A stretch of 41,693 bases of DNA from JANXQE01 sp035651635 (lineage in GTDB: Bacteria; Verrucomicrobiota; Verrucomicrobiia; Limisphaerales; UBA8199). This document shows, one piece after another, positions 8,373 through 17,520 of the stretch (position 1 is its first letter; every line of letters starts with the position of its first letter). The position numbers and the translations under genes were made by a program. The stretch is taken from contig DASRFK010000238.1 of assembly GCA_035651635.1 (NCBI GenBank), positions 1-41,693 on the forward strand, given 5' to 3'. Below the pieces are notes generated by a model that was not told the origin of the DNA, made no database searches, and worked only from the letters and a program-made list of their open reading frames with translations.

Positions 8373-8936
8373 ATGAGCGATGCCACAGTCATGATGGCAG
8401 CTATTGAAGCGGGCGACCCGAAGGCCGCCGAGCAGTTGCTCGTACTGGTCTATGACGAATTGCGGCGCGTCGCAGCCTCAAAGCTGGCTCAAGAAGCTCC
8501 TGGCCAAACTCTACAGCCCACCGCCCTGGTGCATGAAGCCTGGCTGCGCCTCGTCGGCGATCACAAACCTTCTTTCAATGACCGCGCGCATTTTTTCCGC
8601 GCCTCGGCCGAGGCGATGCGGCATATCCTGATTGATCGCGCCCGGCGCAAAAAGACCGAACGTCATGGCGGCAACTACCGCCGCATTGATTTTGAAGAGT
8701 TTGACCTGGCCAGTCCTTCCGCCGACGAGCAGCTGCTCGTCGTCAATGAGGCCCTGGAAAAACTCGCTGTAGAGCATCCGGTTCAGGCTGAACTGGTCAA
8801 ACTGCGCTACTTTGCGGGGCTCACCAATGAAGAAGTTGCCGAGGTCCTCGGAATCTCAGTTTCCACAGTTAAAAACTACTGGGCGTTTTCCCGCGCCTGG
8901 TTGCTGAACGAAATTGAAAATGAATCGAAGGGCTGA
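8373..8936 (+). CDS. ECF RNA polymerase sigma factor (TIGR02999 type)
   Basis: Alternative sigma factor that would direct RNA polymerase to a dedicated promoter set. MSDATVMMAAIEAGDP, LLVLVYDELRRVAASKLAQE, PTALVHEAWLRLV and HFFRASAEAMRHILIDRAR are characteristic of the sigma-70 X6 (TIGR02999) family; region 4 follows with LVKLRYFAGLTNEEVAEVLG and the recognition helix SVSTVKNYWAFSRAWL. I place the start at ATG 8373 (GGCGG 4-8 nt upstream, family-typical MSD start, 187 aa); the frame is open from ATG 8274, which would give 220 aa with an unconserved extension. Members of this family are typically encoded beside receptor-like Ser/Thr kinases in Planctomycetes and Verrucomicrobia, exactly as here, suggesting kinase-controlled activity. 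Confidence 0.88.
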   Translation: MSDATVMMAAIEAGDPKAAEQLLVLVYDELRRVAASKLAQEAPGQTLQPTALVHEAWLRLVGDHKPSFNDRAHFFRASAEAMRHILIDRARRKKTERHGGNYRRIDFEEFDLASPSADEQLLVVNEALEKLAVEHPVQAELVKLRYFAGLTNEEVAEVLGISVSTVKNYWAFSRAWLLNEIENESKG

Positions 8937-9018
8937 AACGAACATCCCTCGGCCTAAGATGTCGGTGGACATTGCTTAGCTGTGTTCCGAAACATGTAAT
9001 GCTGATCTGTCTCGTTTT

Positions 9019-12000
9019 ATGCCCGCGACTCGCGAACACGAAATCGAATTGTTCACGGAAGCGATTCAGCTTTCGAAGGAGGAGCGAGCAGCCTTTCTTG
9101 ACCGGATCTGCGGCCAGGATCGGGAGCTTCGGGGTCGGATCGAGGCTTTGTTGAAGTTTAATGACCGGGCCGGTGATTTCCTGGAGACACCACCGACGGG
9201 CGCGATCAACGAAGTGCGGGCCAAAGTCACTGCGGGGGAAAAACCGGGTGACCAGATCGATCGGTACAAGTTGTTGCAGCAAATCGGAGAAGGGGGCTGC
9301 GGGGTCGTCTTCATGGCCGAACAGGAAACGCCGGTTCATCGGCGAGTCGCCTTGAAAATCATCAAACCAGGCATGGACACGAAAAGTGTCGTAGCCCGCT
9401 TTGAAGCTGAACGACAGGTGCTCGCGCTGATGGACCATCCAAACGTCGCAAAGATATTCGACGCCGGCACCACACAATCGGGGCGGCCGTACTTTGTGAT
9501 GGAATTGGTCCGAGGAATCAAGATCACCGAGTACTGTGACCAGCATTCACTGACGACCCGGGAGCGGCTGAGGCTTTTCGCTCAGGTTTGCCAGGCAGTC
9601 CAACACGCGCATCAAAAGGGAATCATCCATCGGGATATCAAGCCTTCCAATATTCTAGTCACGCAGACGGAGCAAGGTGATGCATTGCCGGTAGTCATAG
9701 ACTTCGGAATCGCCAAGGCCACCACCAACCAGCAGTTGACCGACAAGACACTTTTTACAGCGTTCGAAATGCTGATCGGAACACCGGCTTACATGAGTCC
9801 GGAGCAGGCGGCCCTCACGAGTATAGACGTGGACACCCGGACCGATGTTTATAGCCTGGGCGTGCTGCTCTATGAGTTATTAACCGGCTCGACGCCCTTT
9901 GACACCTCGGAACTATTGAAAGCAGGCCTCGACGAAATCCGCCGGGTGATCCGCGAACAAGAACCGGTCCGGCCTTCCACGCGCTTGAGCAGGCTAGGGG
10001 ACGCAGAATTGACGAAAGTGGCCCAAACTCGCCATTCCGAACCGCCCATGCTCATTCGCACCATTCACGGGGATTTGGATTGGATCGTGATGAAGGCGAT
10101 GGAGAAGGACCGCACGCGTCGTTATCCCACCGCACATGGTTTGTCGCTCGAAATCTTCCGTTTTCTTGCCGATGAGCCCGTTTCAGCGCGCCCGCCGAGC
10201 AAGATTTATCGGCTTCGAAAAACGGCGCAGCGCAACAAGGTTCTTTTCAGCGCGACAGGTGTCATTGCGGTGCTCCTGGTGGTGAGTCTGATTGTGGTTT
10301 CGGTCGCCTTTTCGAAGGAAAGGCAAGCACGACACAAAGCGGACGTTGCCTCCACAAAAAGCCAGCAAGTCGTCAACTTCCTCGAAGACATGCTCAACGG
10401 CGCCGGTCCCCGTGCCGCTCAGGGGCAGGACACGACGATGTTGCGCGGCATTTTGGACCAAACGGCCGCGCGCGTTGGAACGGAGCTGACCAACCAGCCC
10501 GGGGTCCACGCCGAAATGCTCGGCCTGATCGGCAGGCTTTATGATCAAGTCGGAAATTCCGCCAAAGGTGAAGCAATGGAGCGCGCCGCACTTGCCATTC
10601 GCCAGGAGACATTTGGATTGGAAAGCCTGGAGGCGGCCTCATCGCTAAATGACCTGGGCTTGGTGCTGATGACGCAGCACAAGCTGCCCGAAGCGGAAAA
10701 GGCGCATACCCAAGCCCTCGCTATTCGACGCCGGCTACTCGGCGAGGAAAATGCCGACACCGCCACATCACTCAACGATCTCGCTGCGGTATATCGGGAT
10801 CTGGGAAGGCACGCGCAAGCAGAGTCAATGGCCCGTGCAGCGCTGCAAACCAGGATAAAGCGGTTGGGAACGAACAACCTGGAGGTCGCCGATTCGTGGC
10901 GCAACTTGAGCATTATTTTCGGAGGTCAACGCCGGTGGCGTGAAGCTAAAGATGCCGCCGAAATGGTTCTGGCCATGCGACGTAATCTGCTCGGACCTGA
11001 ACATCCTTTCATCCCGTCGGCCCTGGAAGATGTCGCCTGGGCTGCCAGCGGGCTGGAACAGTTCGACGAGGCCCAGAGGCTCGACACAGAAGCCCTCGTG
11101 TTGCGCCTCCACATTTTTGGCGATGCGCACCCGGATGTTTCCAGAAATCTGAACGCGCTTGGGCAACTGCTGGGCCACCGAGGCGAACTGCCGGCAGCCG
11201 ATGCGGTATTAAAGGCCACACTCACAATTCAGCGCAAAATTATAGGTGAGAACGACCAGGCAACCCTGGAGACGCTTTTCGCTCTGGGCAAAGTGCTTGA
11301 TTCGGAAGGCAAAACGGCCGAAGCGGAATCAGTTTGGCGCGAGGCAGTCGCCGTGTGGCGTAAACGTGAGGATGATAAAAACGAGCTGAAACTGTACACG
11401 CTACGCGGTCTCGCTGACACACTGGAGCACGAGAACAAGTGGCCGGATGCGGTGACGATCTGGACCGAATCTTTGGAGTTGTGGCGCAAACGCGGGGGGA
11501 GTGAGGAACGGGAATCGATGTATACTCTGCGAAAATTAGGCTTGGCTTACGAAGCCGAACGCAAGTGGTCAGATGCGGAGTCGGTGCATCGCGAAGCGTG
11601 GTCGTTATCGCGCAAGAAAGGATATGAGGATCCGGAGGCCTTGGCGGATCTGGAGAAGCTCGTGCGGGTCCTTAACAACCAGAGGAAATTTATCGAAGCC
11701 GAGGAGCTTCTCAATCAAGTATTGACCCCGTCGTTTCTCACGCAGGAATCGAGCGCCAATTTGCTGGTTGACCGGGTTGACCTCAACGGACGTCGCGGCC
11801 ATTGGAGTGAAGCCACAGCCGATGCCGCTCTTGCCCTCGAAAATCAGCCGGCGGAGCATTATCGTTATCATACCTTGGCCGGGCTCCTGGCGATAACCCA
11901 TGACCAGTCCGGCTACCACGACCTCTGCCAGAGATTTCTCACAAAATTTCCCAAGCCAACCAATCCCTTCATAGCGGAACGGATTGTTCAGGACTGTCTG

Positions 12001-12444
12001 CTTTTGCCCAACTCCGGAGTCGATTTGCAATTAATCGACAACCTGGCAGACACTGCGGTCACCTTGGGAAGCGGCGACGCGTCCCTGCCTTATTTCCAGG
12101 CAGCCAAGGCCATGTCGAACTATCGACTCGGACGTTTTCGCGAGGCGGGGGATTGGGCTGAAAAAGCCCTCAACGGCCGCACTGCGGAGGCGCAAGCCAA
12201 AGCCAAAGCTCTTGCCATCTTAGCGATGGCGAAATGGCAAATGGGCGAAAAAGGTGCCGCGCGTGAAGCGCTAACCAAAGGAGAGGAGGAGTGCGCACCT
12301 AAGCTCGCGTCACAAGATGACCCCGAGGACCTGGGCGAATCCTGGGTGGCCTGGCTCATGGCCCGCATTTCCTTGGATGAGGCCGCCGCATTGATCGATG
12401 CCGCGGAGCCACGCCTGCTCCAGAGCGACAATTCTAAACCATAG
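9019..12444 (+). CDS. Receptor-like Ser/Thr protein kinase with TPR repeats
   Basis: Predicted membrane-anchored Hanks-type kinase of 1141 aa. Residues ~1-60 form a small helical N-domain (also found alone at 8067). The kinase domain (~82-365) is complete: GEGGCGVVF loop, VALKII lysine, HRDIKPSN catalytic loop near residue 204, DFGIAKA, GTPAYMSPEQ, DVYSLGVLLYELLTG. A single transmembrane helix (~410-432, GVIAVLLVVSLIVVSVAF) is followed by about 700 residues of TPR-like helical repeats (e.g. ALAIRRRLLGEENADTATSL, KKLGL-type turns), presumably extracytoplasmic. The catalytic Lys, Asp and Asn are all present, so it should be active. It lies 82 nt downstream of the ECF sigma factor and is the likely partner that gates it (family knowledge plus inference). 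Confidence 0.93.
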   Translation: MPATREHEIELFTEAIQLSKEERAAFLDRICGQDRELRGRIEALLKFNDRAGDFLETPPTGAINEVRAKVTAGEKPGDQIDRYKLLQQIGEGGCGVVFMAEQETPVHRRVALKIIKPGMDTKSVVARFEAERQVLALMDHPNVAKIFDAGTTQSGRPYFVMELVRGIKITEYCDQHSLTTRERLRLFAQVCQAVQHAHQKGIIHRDIKPSNILVTQTEQGDALPVVIDFGIAKATTNQQLTDKTLFTAFEMLIGTPAYMSPEQAALTSIDVDTRTDVYSLGVLLYELLTGSTPFDTSELLKAGLDEIRRVIREQEPVRPSTRLSRLGDAELTKVAQTRHSEPPMLIRTIHGDLDWIVMKAMEKDRTRRYPTAHGLSLEIFRFLADEPVSARPPSKIYRLRKTAQRNKVLFSATGVIAVLLVVSLIVVSVAFSKERQARHKADVASTKSQQVVNFLEDMLNGAGPRAAQGQDTTMLRGILDQTAARVGTELTNQPGVHAEMLGLIGRLYDQVGNSAKGEAMERAALAIRQETFGLESLEAASSLNDLGLVLMTQHKLPEAEKAHTQALAIRRRLLGEENADTATSLNDLAAVYRDLGRHAQAESMARAALQTRIKRLGTNNLEVADSWRNLSIIFGGQRRWREAKDAAEMVLAMRRNLLGPEHPFIPSALEDVAWAASGLEQFDEAQRLDTEALVLRLHIFGDAHPDVSRNLNALGQLLGHRGELPAADAVLKATLTIQRKIIGENDQATLETLFALGKVLDSEGKTAEAESVWREAVAVWRKREDDKNELKLYTLRGLADTLEHENKWPDAVTIWTESLELWRKRGGSEERESMYTLRKLGLAYEAERKWSDAESVHREAWSLSRKKGYEDPEALADLEKLVRVLNNQRKFIEAEELLNQVLTPSFLTQESSANLLVDRVDLNGRRGHWSEATADAALALENQPAEHYRYHTLAGLLAITHDQSGYHDLCQRFLTKFPKPTNPFIAERIVQDCLLLPNSGVDLQLIDNLADTAVTLGSGDASLPYFQAAKAMSNYRLGRFREAGDWAEKALNGRTAEAQAKAKALAILAMAKWQMGEKGAAREALTKGEEECAPKLASQDDPEDLGESWVAWLMARISLDEAAALIDAAEPRLLQSDNSKP

Positions 12445-12708
12445 TTCAGGCTGCTTCACGAGATCGTATTCAGATCAGCGGTTCTCTCGTCAGCTGTTTC
12501 TGAGGCCGATTTCGATTCTCTCTCTCGGGAGTTTGGTGATTACGAGGCCGCAGCTCGACAGACCCGCCATTCTACCGAGTTCCTGCCTTTGAGTGCGGAG
12601 TGCGACGCTACCCAGTCTCTATCGAGTCCCAGCTACCCGGCGCAATAAAAGGAGAGTTTTTCGCAACCAGCGCAAAGCAAGCGGCCCGCGCCAGGATTAC
12701 CGATAGCT

Positions 12709-12846
12709 ATGAATGCGAATCGTCAACATTATGCTTTTACGCGTGAGCTTGTCTGGGTGCTCATTTCGATCCTGCTTTCGCTTTACGCCGCAACCACCTA
12801 TGTCTATTGGGCGAAGATTGAATGTTCCTGGCCGATTTTCCGGTAG
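12709..12846 (+). CDS. Possible 45-residue single-pass membrane protein
   Basis: An ATG-initiated frame of 45 codons with a clear hydrophobic segment (LVWVLISILLSLYAATTYVY) preceded by a charged N-terminus (NRQHYAFTRE) and followed by a short polar tail. AGGAT lies 10-12 nt before the ATG. It is too short to judge by homology and I do not recognise it. It sits between the large kinase and the kinase-start fragment at 12874. The rest of 12445-12873 shows no coding features. Confidence 0.35.
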   Translation: MNANRQHYAFTRELVWVLISILLSLYAATTYVYWAKIECSWPIFR

Positions 12847-12873
12847 GCTCGCCTAAGTCTTGCCCTCGACCCA

Positions 12874-12969
12874 ATGAAACGCGATTCAGAACGGGAAATT
12901 GTCATCTTCACGGAAGTCGTTAAGCTCGCGTCTCACGAGCGTGCGGCATTCCTGCAATACCGTCATTGA
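12874..12969 (+). pseudogene. Truncated start of a third Ser/Thr kinase gene
   Basis: MKRDSEREIVIFTEVVKLA followed by SHERAAFLQ aligns with the first 30 residues of the kinase at 9019 (REHEIELFTEAIQLSKEERAAFLD). The similarity stops abruptly after about 12957 and the frame closes at TGA 12967-12969. From this point the DNA belongs, on the opposite strand, to the gene ending at 12920. The junction therefore looks like a deletion or rearrangement breakpoint that removed the body of a kinase gene. Confidence 0.6.
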
Positions 12970-13339
12970 ACCAAACACGCAGACGAACGTCGCCGTTGGT
13001 AAAGACAGATGCCGGGATTGCGCGACTCATATTCGATATAGCCGAATCACCCAGATTGACCGAGAAAATACCTCGAGTGACCGGAAGTGATACCGGAGAA
13101 CCAGTAGGCTCGGTGCCGCTAATGCTTGTCCCGTCATGGCTCCAAAATGTATTTACGCCCGCGGCATCGACCAGCGCGAACTTGAATTGGCCCGTGCCAG
13201 TAAAGTTAGTATTATCAACGGTAATTTTTCCTTGGTGGCTAATCATGCCAGGAATTTGTGCGACCACTGGATGCTCCAGCGCACAACCGAAAAGTAAAAG
13301 TAAGCCGGCTTCCAAACTGAGTCTTTTCTTTTTTATCAT
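12920..13339 (-). pseudogene. Secreted protein of a verrucomicrobial 'IPGMISHQGKITV' family, 3'-truncated
   Basis: The product begins with a basic N-terminus and hydrophobic core (MIKKKRLSLEAGLLLLFGCA) and a likely signal-peptidase site before QIPGMISHQG. The mature part reads GTGQFKFALVDAAG, FWSHDGTSISG, GIFSVNLGD and DVRLRVWFNDG, which I recognise as the N-terminal domain of larger secreted proteins of this phylum (recollection). The last ~14 residues after FNDG are out of character and derive from the kinase-start fragment on the other strand, so the gene has lost its C-terminal part. A short product could still be made. Confidence 0.55.
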
Positions 13340-13936
13340 ATTGCTGAGCAGAATCCTGCCTTAGCGGCAGATATTGTTAAGGCGCAAAGCAAGGGAGGCC
13401 TTTCCCTTCCGGTTGAACAGCTATTAAATTCACTTCCACATTATCGGCGGGGCTCTGGATTCCTTAACGATGTGAAAACATGCACCTTCTAGCTGGGAAA
13501 ATCCTCGTTGGAGATTCAAATCTTAAGGGCTTTTTGAGGCGGTACGCGGGATAACCTCAATAGGCCTCGTTGGGGTTCCTTTGCCCGAGGTTTGATGAGG
13601 TGTCGAAATGTTGGATCATACTGACAACTATTCAGAGCGGAGAGCTGAACGACACGAGGGATCTGATTTGCACAATAACTGTGAACTGGATAGCGGCTTG
13701 GGACTTGCTCTGCACTTATCGAATGAAACATTCAGCAGATCCGCCACATTTTCGGTGCGGGCTTCACAAATATCGGACGGATCATTGGAAGAACGTCCAT
13801 AAATTGTGCGGCGGGGCTGGTTACATTGAACGAGCCAGAAAGCGCAATGTTTTTCCAACCCCGGGGATCTTGATGCTCAAGGCATCCGGGACTTGCCTCC
13901 GCGCTGAATTGGAAGCCACCAACTAAACCAACGTAT
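13340..13936. other. Intergenic stretch without recognised features
   Basis: About 600 nt between the truncated secreted-protein gene and the hemerythrin gene. Short frames exist on both strands (longest ~118 codons) but overlap one another, lack domain signatures and look like chance. The segment just upstream of 13937 must carry the hemerythrin promoter; I see no convincing hexamer pair or hairpin. Confidence 0.5.
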
Positions 13937-14335
13937 ATGCTTACATGGAATAAAAAGTTCGAGACAGGGTCAGTATTAATCGATTCCCAGCACCGCATGC
14001 TCATCGACAAAATCAATGAGTTGGAACAGGTAGTGAGCGGTGCATCAGTCTCCAAAGCAAAATGCGATGATTTGCTCAATTTCCTTGGTTCGTATGCAGC
14101 CTCGCATTTTAAATTTGAGGAGGGTTGTATGCAGCGCTACCGGTGCCCAGCGCATGAACAGAATGCACAGGCGCACGCCGCGTTTATGGGAGTGTTTGGC
14201 AAGTTCAAGGAACAATATGAGGTCCAAGGCCCAAAAGTGGAACTATTGAAGAACCTCCAGGTTACAGCCACCGAGTGGATAAGCAGTCACATCCTTAGCG
14301 TGGACGTTAGACTCAATTCTTGTTTAAAACCGTGA
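13937..14335 (+). CDS. Bacteriohemerythrin-like protein with one altered iron ligand
   Basis: Four-helix O2- or iron-binding protein of 132 aa, the usual size of single-domain bacteriohemerythrins. It opens LTWNKKFETGSVLIDSQHRML (first His ligand, H19), then ASHFKFEE (H57, E61) and WISSHILSVD (H118, D123). The remaining HxxxHxxF motif reads N-AQA-H-AAF (N76, H80), so the first His of the pair is replaced by Asn, although H73 lies three residues before. Di-iron binding may be altered. Such proteins are thought to store or deliver O2 or sense it. Monocistronic as far as visible. Confidence 0.85.
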   Translation: MLTWNKKFETGSVLIDSQHRMLIDKINELEQVVSGASVSKAKCDDLLNFLGSYAASHFKFEEGCMQRYRCPAHEQNAQAHAAFMGVFGKFKEQYEVQGPKVELLKNLQVTATEWISSHILSVDVRLNSCLKP

Positions 14336-14524
14336 CGCGAGAGCGCGATTAAGCGTACGTTACGCAAGTAGGTTTTCTTGGTGTATGCGTCACCTGACGG
14401 CGAGCGGATTATAGTAACGACAATATAACTCGATCGCCTGTCGATACCGGTGGGGTAATGGCAATTCCGACTACCAGTCGGATGAGCCCCGTTGTACCGG
14501 GATGTTCCTCCCCTGCTCCGAAGC

Positions 14525-14612
14525 CTTGGTGGCTACTGTCCGACCCAAACAACGCCCCCGAAGTTCTGCTGCTGTGGGAAACTATTCGCAGCTGGCGGTT
14601 CTACGGCAGGGG
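14525..14612 (+). pseudogene. Fragment resembling an AAA/RecF-like ATPase
   Basis: One frame reads LLSDPNNAPEVLLLWETIRS then WRFYG, which resembles the region of COG4637-type predicted ATPases that precedes their HFRTD segment. Similarity covers only ~28 residues and is broken on both sides, so it is at most a remnant. The other bases of 14336-14622 show nothing recognisable. Confidence 0.3.
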
Positions 14613-14622
14613 GGCAATATTG

Positions 14623-16836
14623 TCACGGGTAAACCAAACGATAGAAAACGGTGCTGTTGCTGGCATCGATCGGTGCGATCACCACGTTGGTCCGTGGCAG
14701 GCCAGGAACGTCGAACCACCCGATCCCGAGTGAATTGGTTTGGGACTGCAGCCGCCAACCCGTGTGATCCAGTGGCCACGAGAGCGTGAGCGCACTGGCC
14801 TGCGCCTGTATGCCGAGGTTTACCGGATTGGTCGAAGTGTAGATCGGGAATTGCGCGCCACTATACAGGCCGGCGATTTGGGCGGGGGTCATCGCTTCAT
14901 CGGCAATCTCAATTGACTCCAACCTGCCGTTGAACAGTGGGTCGGCCGGAAACTGGCTCTTGCCCAAATAATTCTTGGCGGGATTGAGCGCGGACGGGGC
15001 AATGGAGAACTGGCTGGAAGAAGCGGCGGCAACCCCGTTCACATATAGTATGGCGGTGGGACCCTTAAGAGTCAGCGCCACGTGCTGCCATGACCGCGCC
15101 GCAAGTGTGCCATTTCTCTCCACAATTTGTTCGCCTGCGCCGTTGTTGATTGCGAACCGCAGGGTGCCGCTGGCGGAATTGGGTGTCAGGAATAGGTAAT
15201 GCGAGGTGTCATTCCCGAAATCAAAGATCCGCTGCCAATTAGCGCCTCCGTTCCAATAAACCCAGGCGGCAAAGGTAAACGCATTGCTTCGAGCCACATT
15301 GGCCGGCAGTTGAACATACGCATTGGCGCCATCCAGAAGAATGGATTGCGTCCGGCTGTTGTGGCCGGTACCGAACGCCGGCGCGCCGACAACCATGCCG
15401 TTGTTGTAATAAGGCGAGTTATCCAGCGCGTCGCCCGCAAAAAGGAATTCCGCAATCCCACGCGTACCGTTGTCGGGCATGGCCTGGGCATAGGAAAGGC
15501 CCGAAACGGTGTTGGAGTAAACGATGCCCGCGGGACTGACCGTGTTGCTGCTGGTCACGAGCGCGCGGGTATCCTCCACCCAGTTATAAAGCCCGTAGCG
15601 TTCTACAAACGGGGTCGACTCCAGCATGTTGACCATCGCTTGCATGCACGCCTGCTGCTGGGCGTACGTGGGAGCCGGAAAGGGATTGTTGTCGGTCCAG
15701 TTCGCGCCGTTGTTCCATTCGGTGATCCAAATGGGGCGGTGGGTATTGTTCCAAAGGTTTAGCAGAAAATTATACATTTGCGACGCGCAGGCGGCCGGAT
15801 TCGCAGGGTTATTGGCCTGGTAATAATGCACCGCAACAAAATCGACCCGCAAACCCGCGGCGTCGGCTTGCGACACAAACGGGAGCAGCCATGTGTTTGG
15901 TCCGCCATCGGAGGTGGCCGGCGAGCCCACCCTCAGACCGGTTCCGAGCAAATCACCCCAGTTGGCAATGGCCGCACTGATGGACATGTTGGCCTGGCTG
16001 GCGATGTCGGGTTCATTGTACCCCAACACCGTGTTTATCCCCAACGCCTGCCAATTCTGGGACATACTCGGCCCGTATTGGTTTTGTCGAATCGCAACAT
16101 ATTCGAGGTCGGGCGTTGAGCGCGAACTAATGTTCCAGTTGTACCACCAATTCACATTCAAGCGTGATATGCCCGGGTCGCCCGCAGTTCCTTTTTTACT
16201 CGTCCAACGCCAAGGGGTGACGTAAATGAATTTCACCCGCCGGTTTAATGTCGGCGGGAGAACGCCTACTTCCAGGTCGCCGTCCTGTGCCACATAACAT
16301 TTGCTGAAGGCTTTTCCGTCGGCGGATTGAGCCAAAACCGCCTGGTGGCCGCGCTTCAGCCGGAAGGAACTCGCGTTCGTAAGCGCCGCTCCCTGGTAGT
16401 ACGTCCAGGAGGCGTATCCTGTGGCGTCACCCGTGAATTGGGCGCCGCTATAAAGTGTGAGGGCGCGAAAGCTTAAACCTTGGGGGATAATCACCGTCCC
16501 GTTTTGCCCGTATTGTACCACTCGAGCATTGCTGCCGGCAAACGCGGCTGTGCCGCTGATTCGGACCTGGGCCAGATAGGTGCTAGTGACGACGGAAGGT
16601 TTGACTCCAGGCAAGAAGAGCCACGCATCAAGCGAGTTCAAATTGATTTGGCAGCCGGAGAGGGGGACAGAATTGGTCGCCCAAAGCTCGCAACGCCCGC
16701 TCAACTCAGCGGTGGCGTTCGTCAAAGCACCGAATTTGCGGACCCCATTGCTGAGGGTCAAGGTTTGCGCTCCCGCTGCGACTGAGTAACACGCCAGTCC
16801 GACAAAGAGAAATCGGATGAGGTTTTTCAACTGCAA
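14623..16836 (-). CDS. Secreted GH128-like glycosyl hydrolase with C-terminal LamG domain
   Basis: Exported 737-aa protein. Signal peptide at residues ~1-24 (FLFVGLACYSVAAGAQT). A region of ~190 residues follows without a clear family, then an Asl1-like/GH128 catalytic domain (~residues 215-410): VNWWYNWN, LGYNEPD with the putative acid/base Glu, VDFVAVHYYQ, and IWITEWNNG with the putative nucleophile Glu. A LamG/concanavalin-like domain follows (~455-665; FTFAAWVYWNGG, LYVNGVAAA, FNGRLESIEIAD), which usually binds carbohydrate. GH128 enzymes cleave beta-1,3-glucan, so this may be a laminarinase-type enzyme (inference). The only in-frame start upstream of the signal peptide is TTG 16836; a stop lies two codons before it. 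Confidence 0.82.
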   Translation of the reverse strand: MQLKNLIRFLFVGLACYSVAAGAQTLTLSNGVRKFGALTNATAELSGRCELWATNSVPLSGCQINLNSLDAWLFLPGVKPSVVTSTYLAQVRISGTAAFAGSNARVVQYGQNGTVIIPQGLSFRALTLYSGAQFTGDATGYASWTYYQGAALTNASSFRLKRGHQAVLAQSADGKAFSKCYVAQDGDLEVGVLPPTLNRRVKFIYVTPWRWTSKKGTAGDPGISRLNVNWWYNWNISSRSTPDLEYVAIRQNQYGPSMSQNWQALGINTVLGYNEPDIASQANMSISAAIANWGDLLGTGLRVGSPATSDGGPNTWLLPFVSQADAAGLRVDFVAVHYYQANNPANPAACASQMYNFLLNLWNNTHRPIWITEWNNGANWTDNNPFPAPTYAQQQACMQAMVNMLESTPFVERYGLYNWVEDTRALVTSSNTVSPAGIVYSNTVSGLSYAQAMPDNGTRGIAEFLFAGDALDNSPYYNNGMVVGAPAFGTGHNSRTQSILLDGANAYVQLPANVARSNAFTFAAWVYWNGGANWQRIFDFGNDTSHYLFLTPNSASGTLRFAINNGAGEQIVERNGTLAARSWQHVALTLKGPTAILYVNGVAAASSSQFSIAPSALNPAKNYLGKSQFPADPLFNGRLESIEIADEAMTPAQIAGLYSGAQFPIYTSTNPVNLGIQAQASALTLSWPLDHTGWRLQSQTNSLGIGWFDVPGLPRTNVVIAPIDASNSTVFYRLVYP

Positions 16837-17073
16837 AGACTATGTTCCGTGACAGCATGGCATCGGGCGACGCAATTACAACCAGGATCTGCACGGTGCA
16901 AAGAGCCAAATGAACGAGGTCATACCCTAGCCGAGGTCCAGACTTCGCTGTAATCAGAAGCCGTCGCCCAACTCCCGCGTCGTTCCGCAATAGGCATGGC
17001 CTTTGAGACGTTTGTGTTGCGGGAAAGACCTGTTCTATCCATAGTGTCAGCCGTAAGAACCGGGTTTGCTGAG

Positions 17074-17520
17074 ATGCCCATACCCGAATTGAATTCAGAA
17101 GGGTTACTGCCCCAGGGGCTCTTCGATTGTGAACTGCACGAAGTGCGCGTTCGATTCGGCGTTTTTAGCGGTTCAGATCGTCGCCCCCAGCTCTTTACTC
17201 GCCTGGAAGAACTCGTTCGCTCAATGCGGCTAAGCGGTTTGTTCGAGGAGCTGATCCTTGATGGCAGCTTTGTCACGTCCAAAGACCAGCCGAATGACAT
17301 TGACCTAATCGCGATCCTGCGAGCGGAACACAACTTCGAACGCGACTTGCCGATGTCCGAATACGCGCTCGTGTCGCGCCCACTGCTTCGGCGACGGTTC
17401 GGCTTTGACGTGGTGGTTGCGGAACGCGATAGTGGACTGTATAGAATGTATGTCGAATTCTTCGGCCGTGTGCGTGAAGCGCCAGAGCTGAGGAAGGGAT
17501 TACTGCGCGTGCGTTTATGA
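17074..17520 (+). CDS. DUF6932 nucleotidyltransferase-like protein
   Basis: 148-aa protein starting MPIPELNSEGLLPQGLFDC, the characteristic opening of the DUF6932 family as I recall it. The core LILDGSFVTSKDQPNDIDLI has the GS...DxD pattern of MNT-type nucleotidyltransferases, followed by FGFDVVV, which could provide the third acidic residue. Activity is unproven. I set the start at ATG 17074 rather than the frame opening at 16996 because similarity begins here. Its stop overlaps the start of the next gene (ATGA), so the two are translationally coupled and likely work together, in a way reminiscent of nucleotidyltransferase-based toxin-antitoxin pairs. Confidence 0.75.
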   Translation: MPIPELNSEGLLPQGLFDCELHEVRVRFGVFSGSDRRPQLFTRLEELVRSMRLSGLFEELILDGSFVTSKDQPNDIDLIAILRAEHNFERDLPMSEYALVSRPLLRRRFGFDVVVAERDSGLYRMYVEFFGRVREAPELRKGLLRVRL

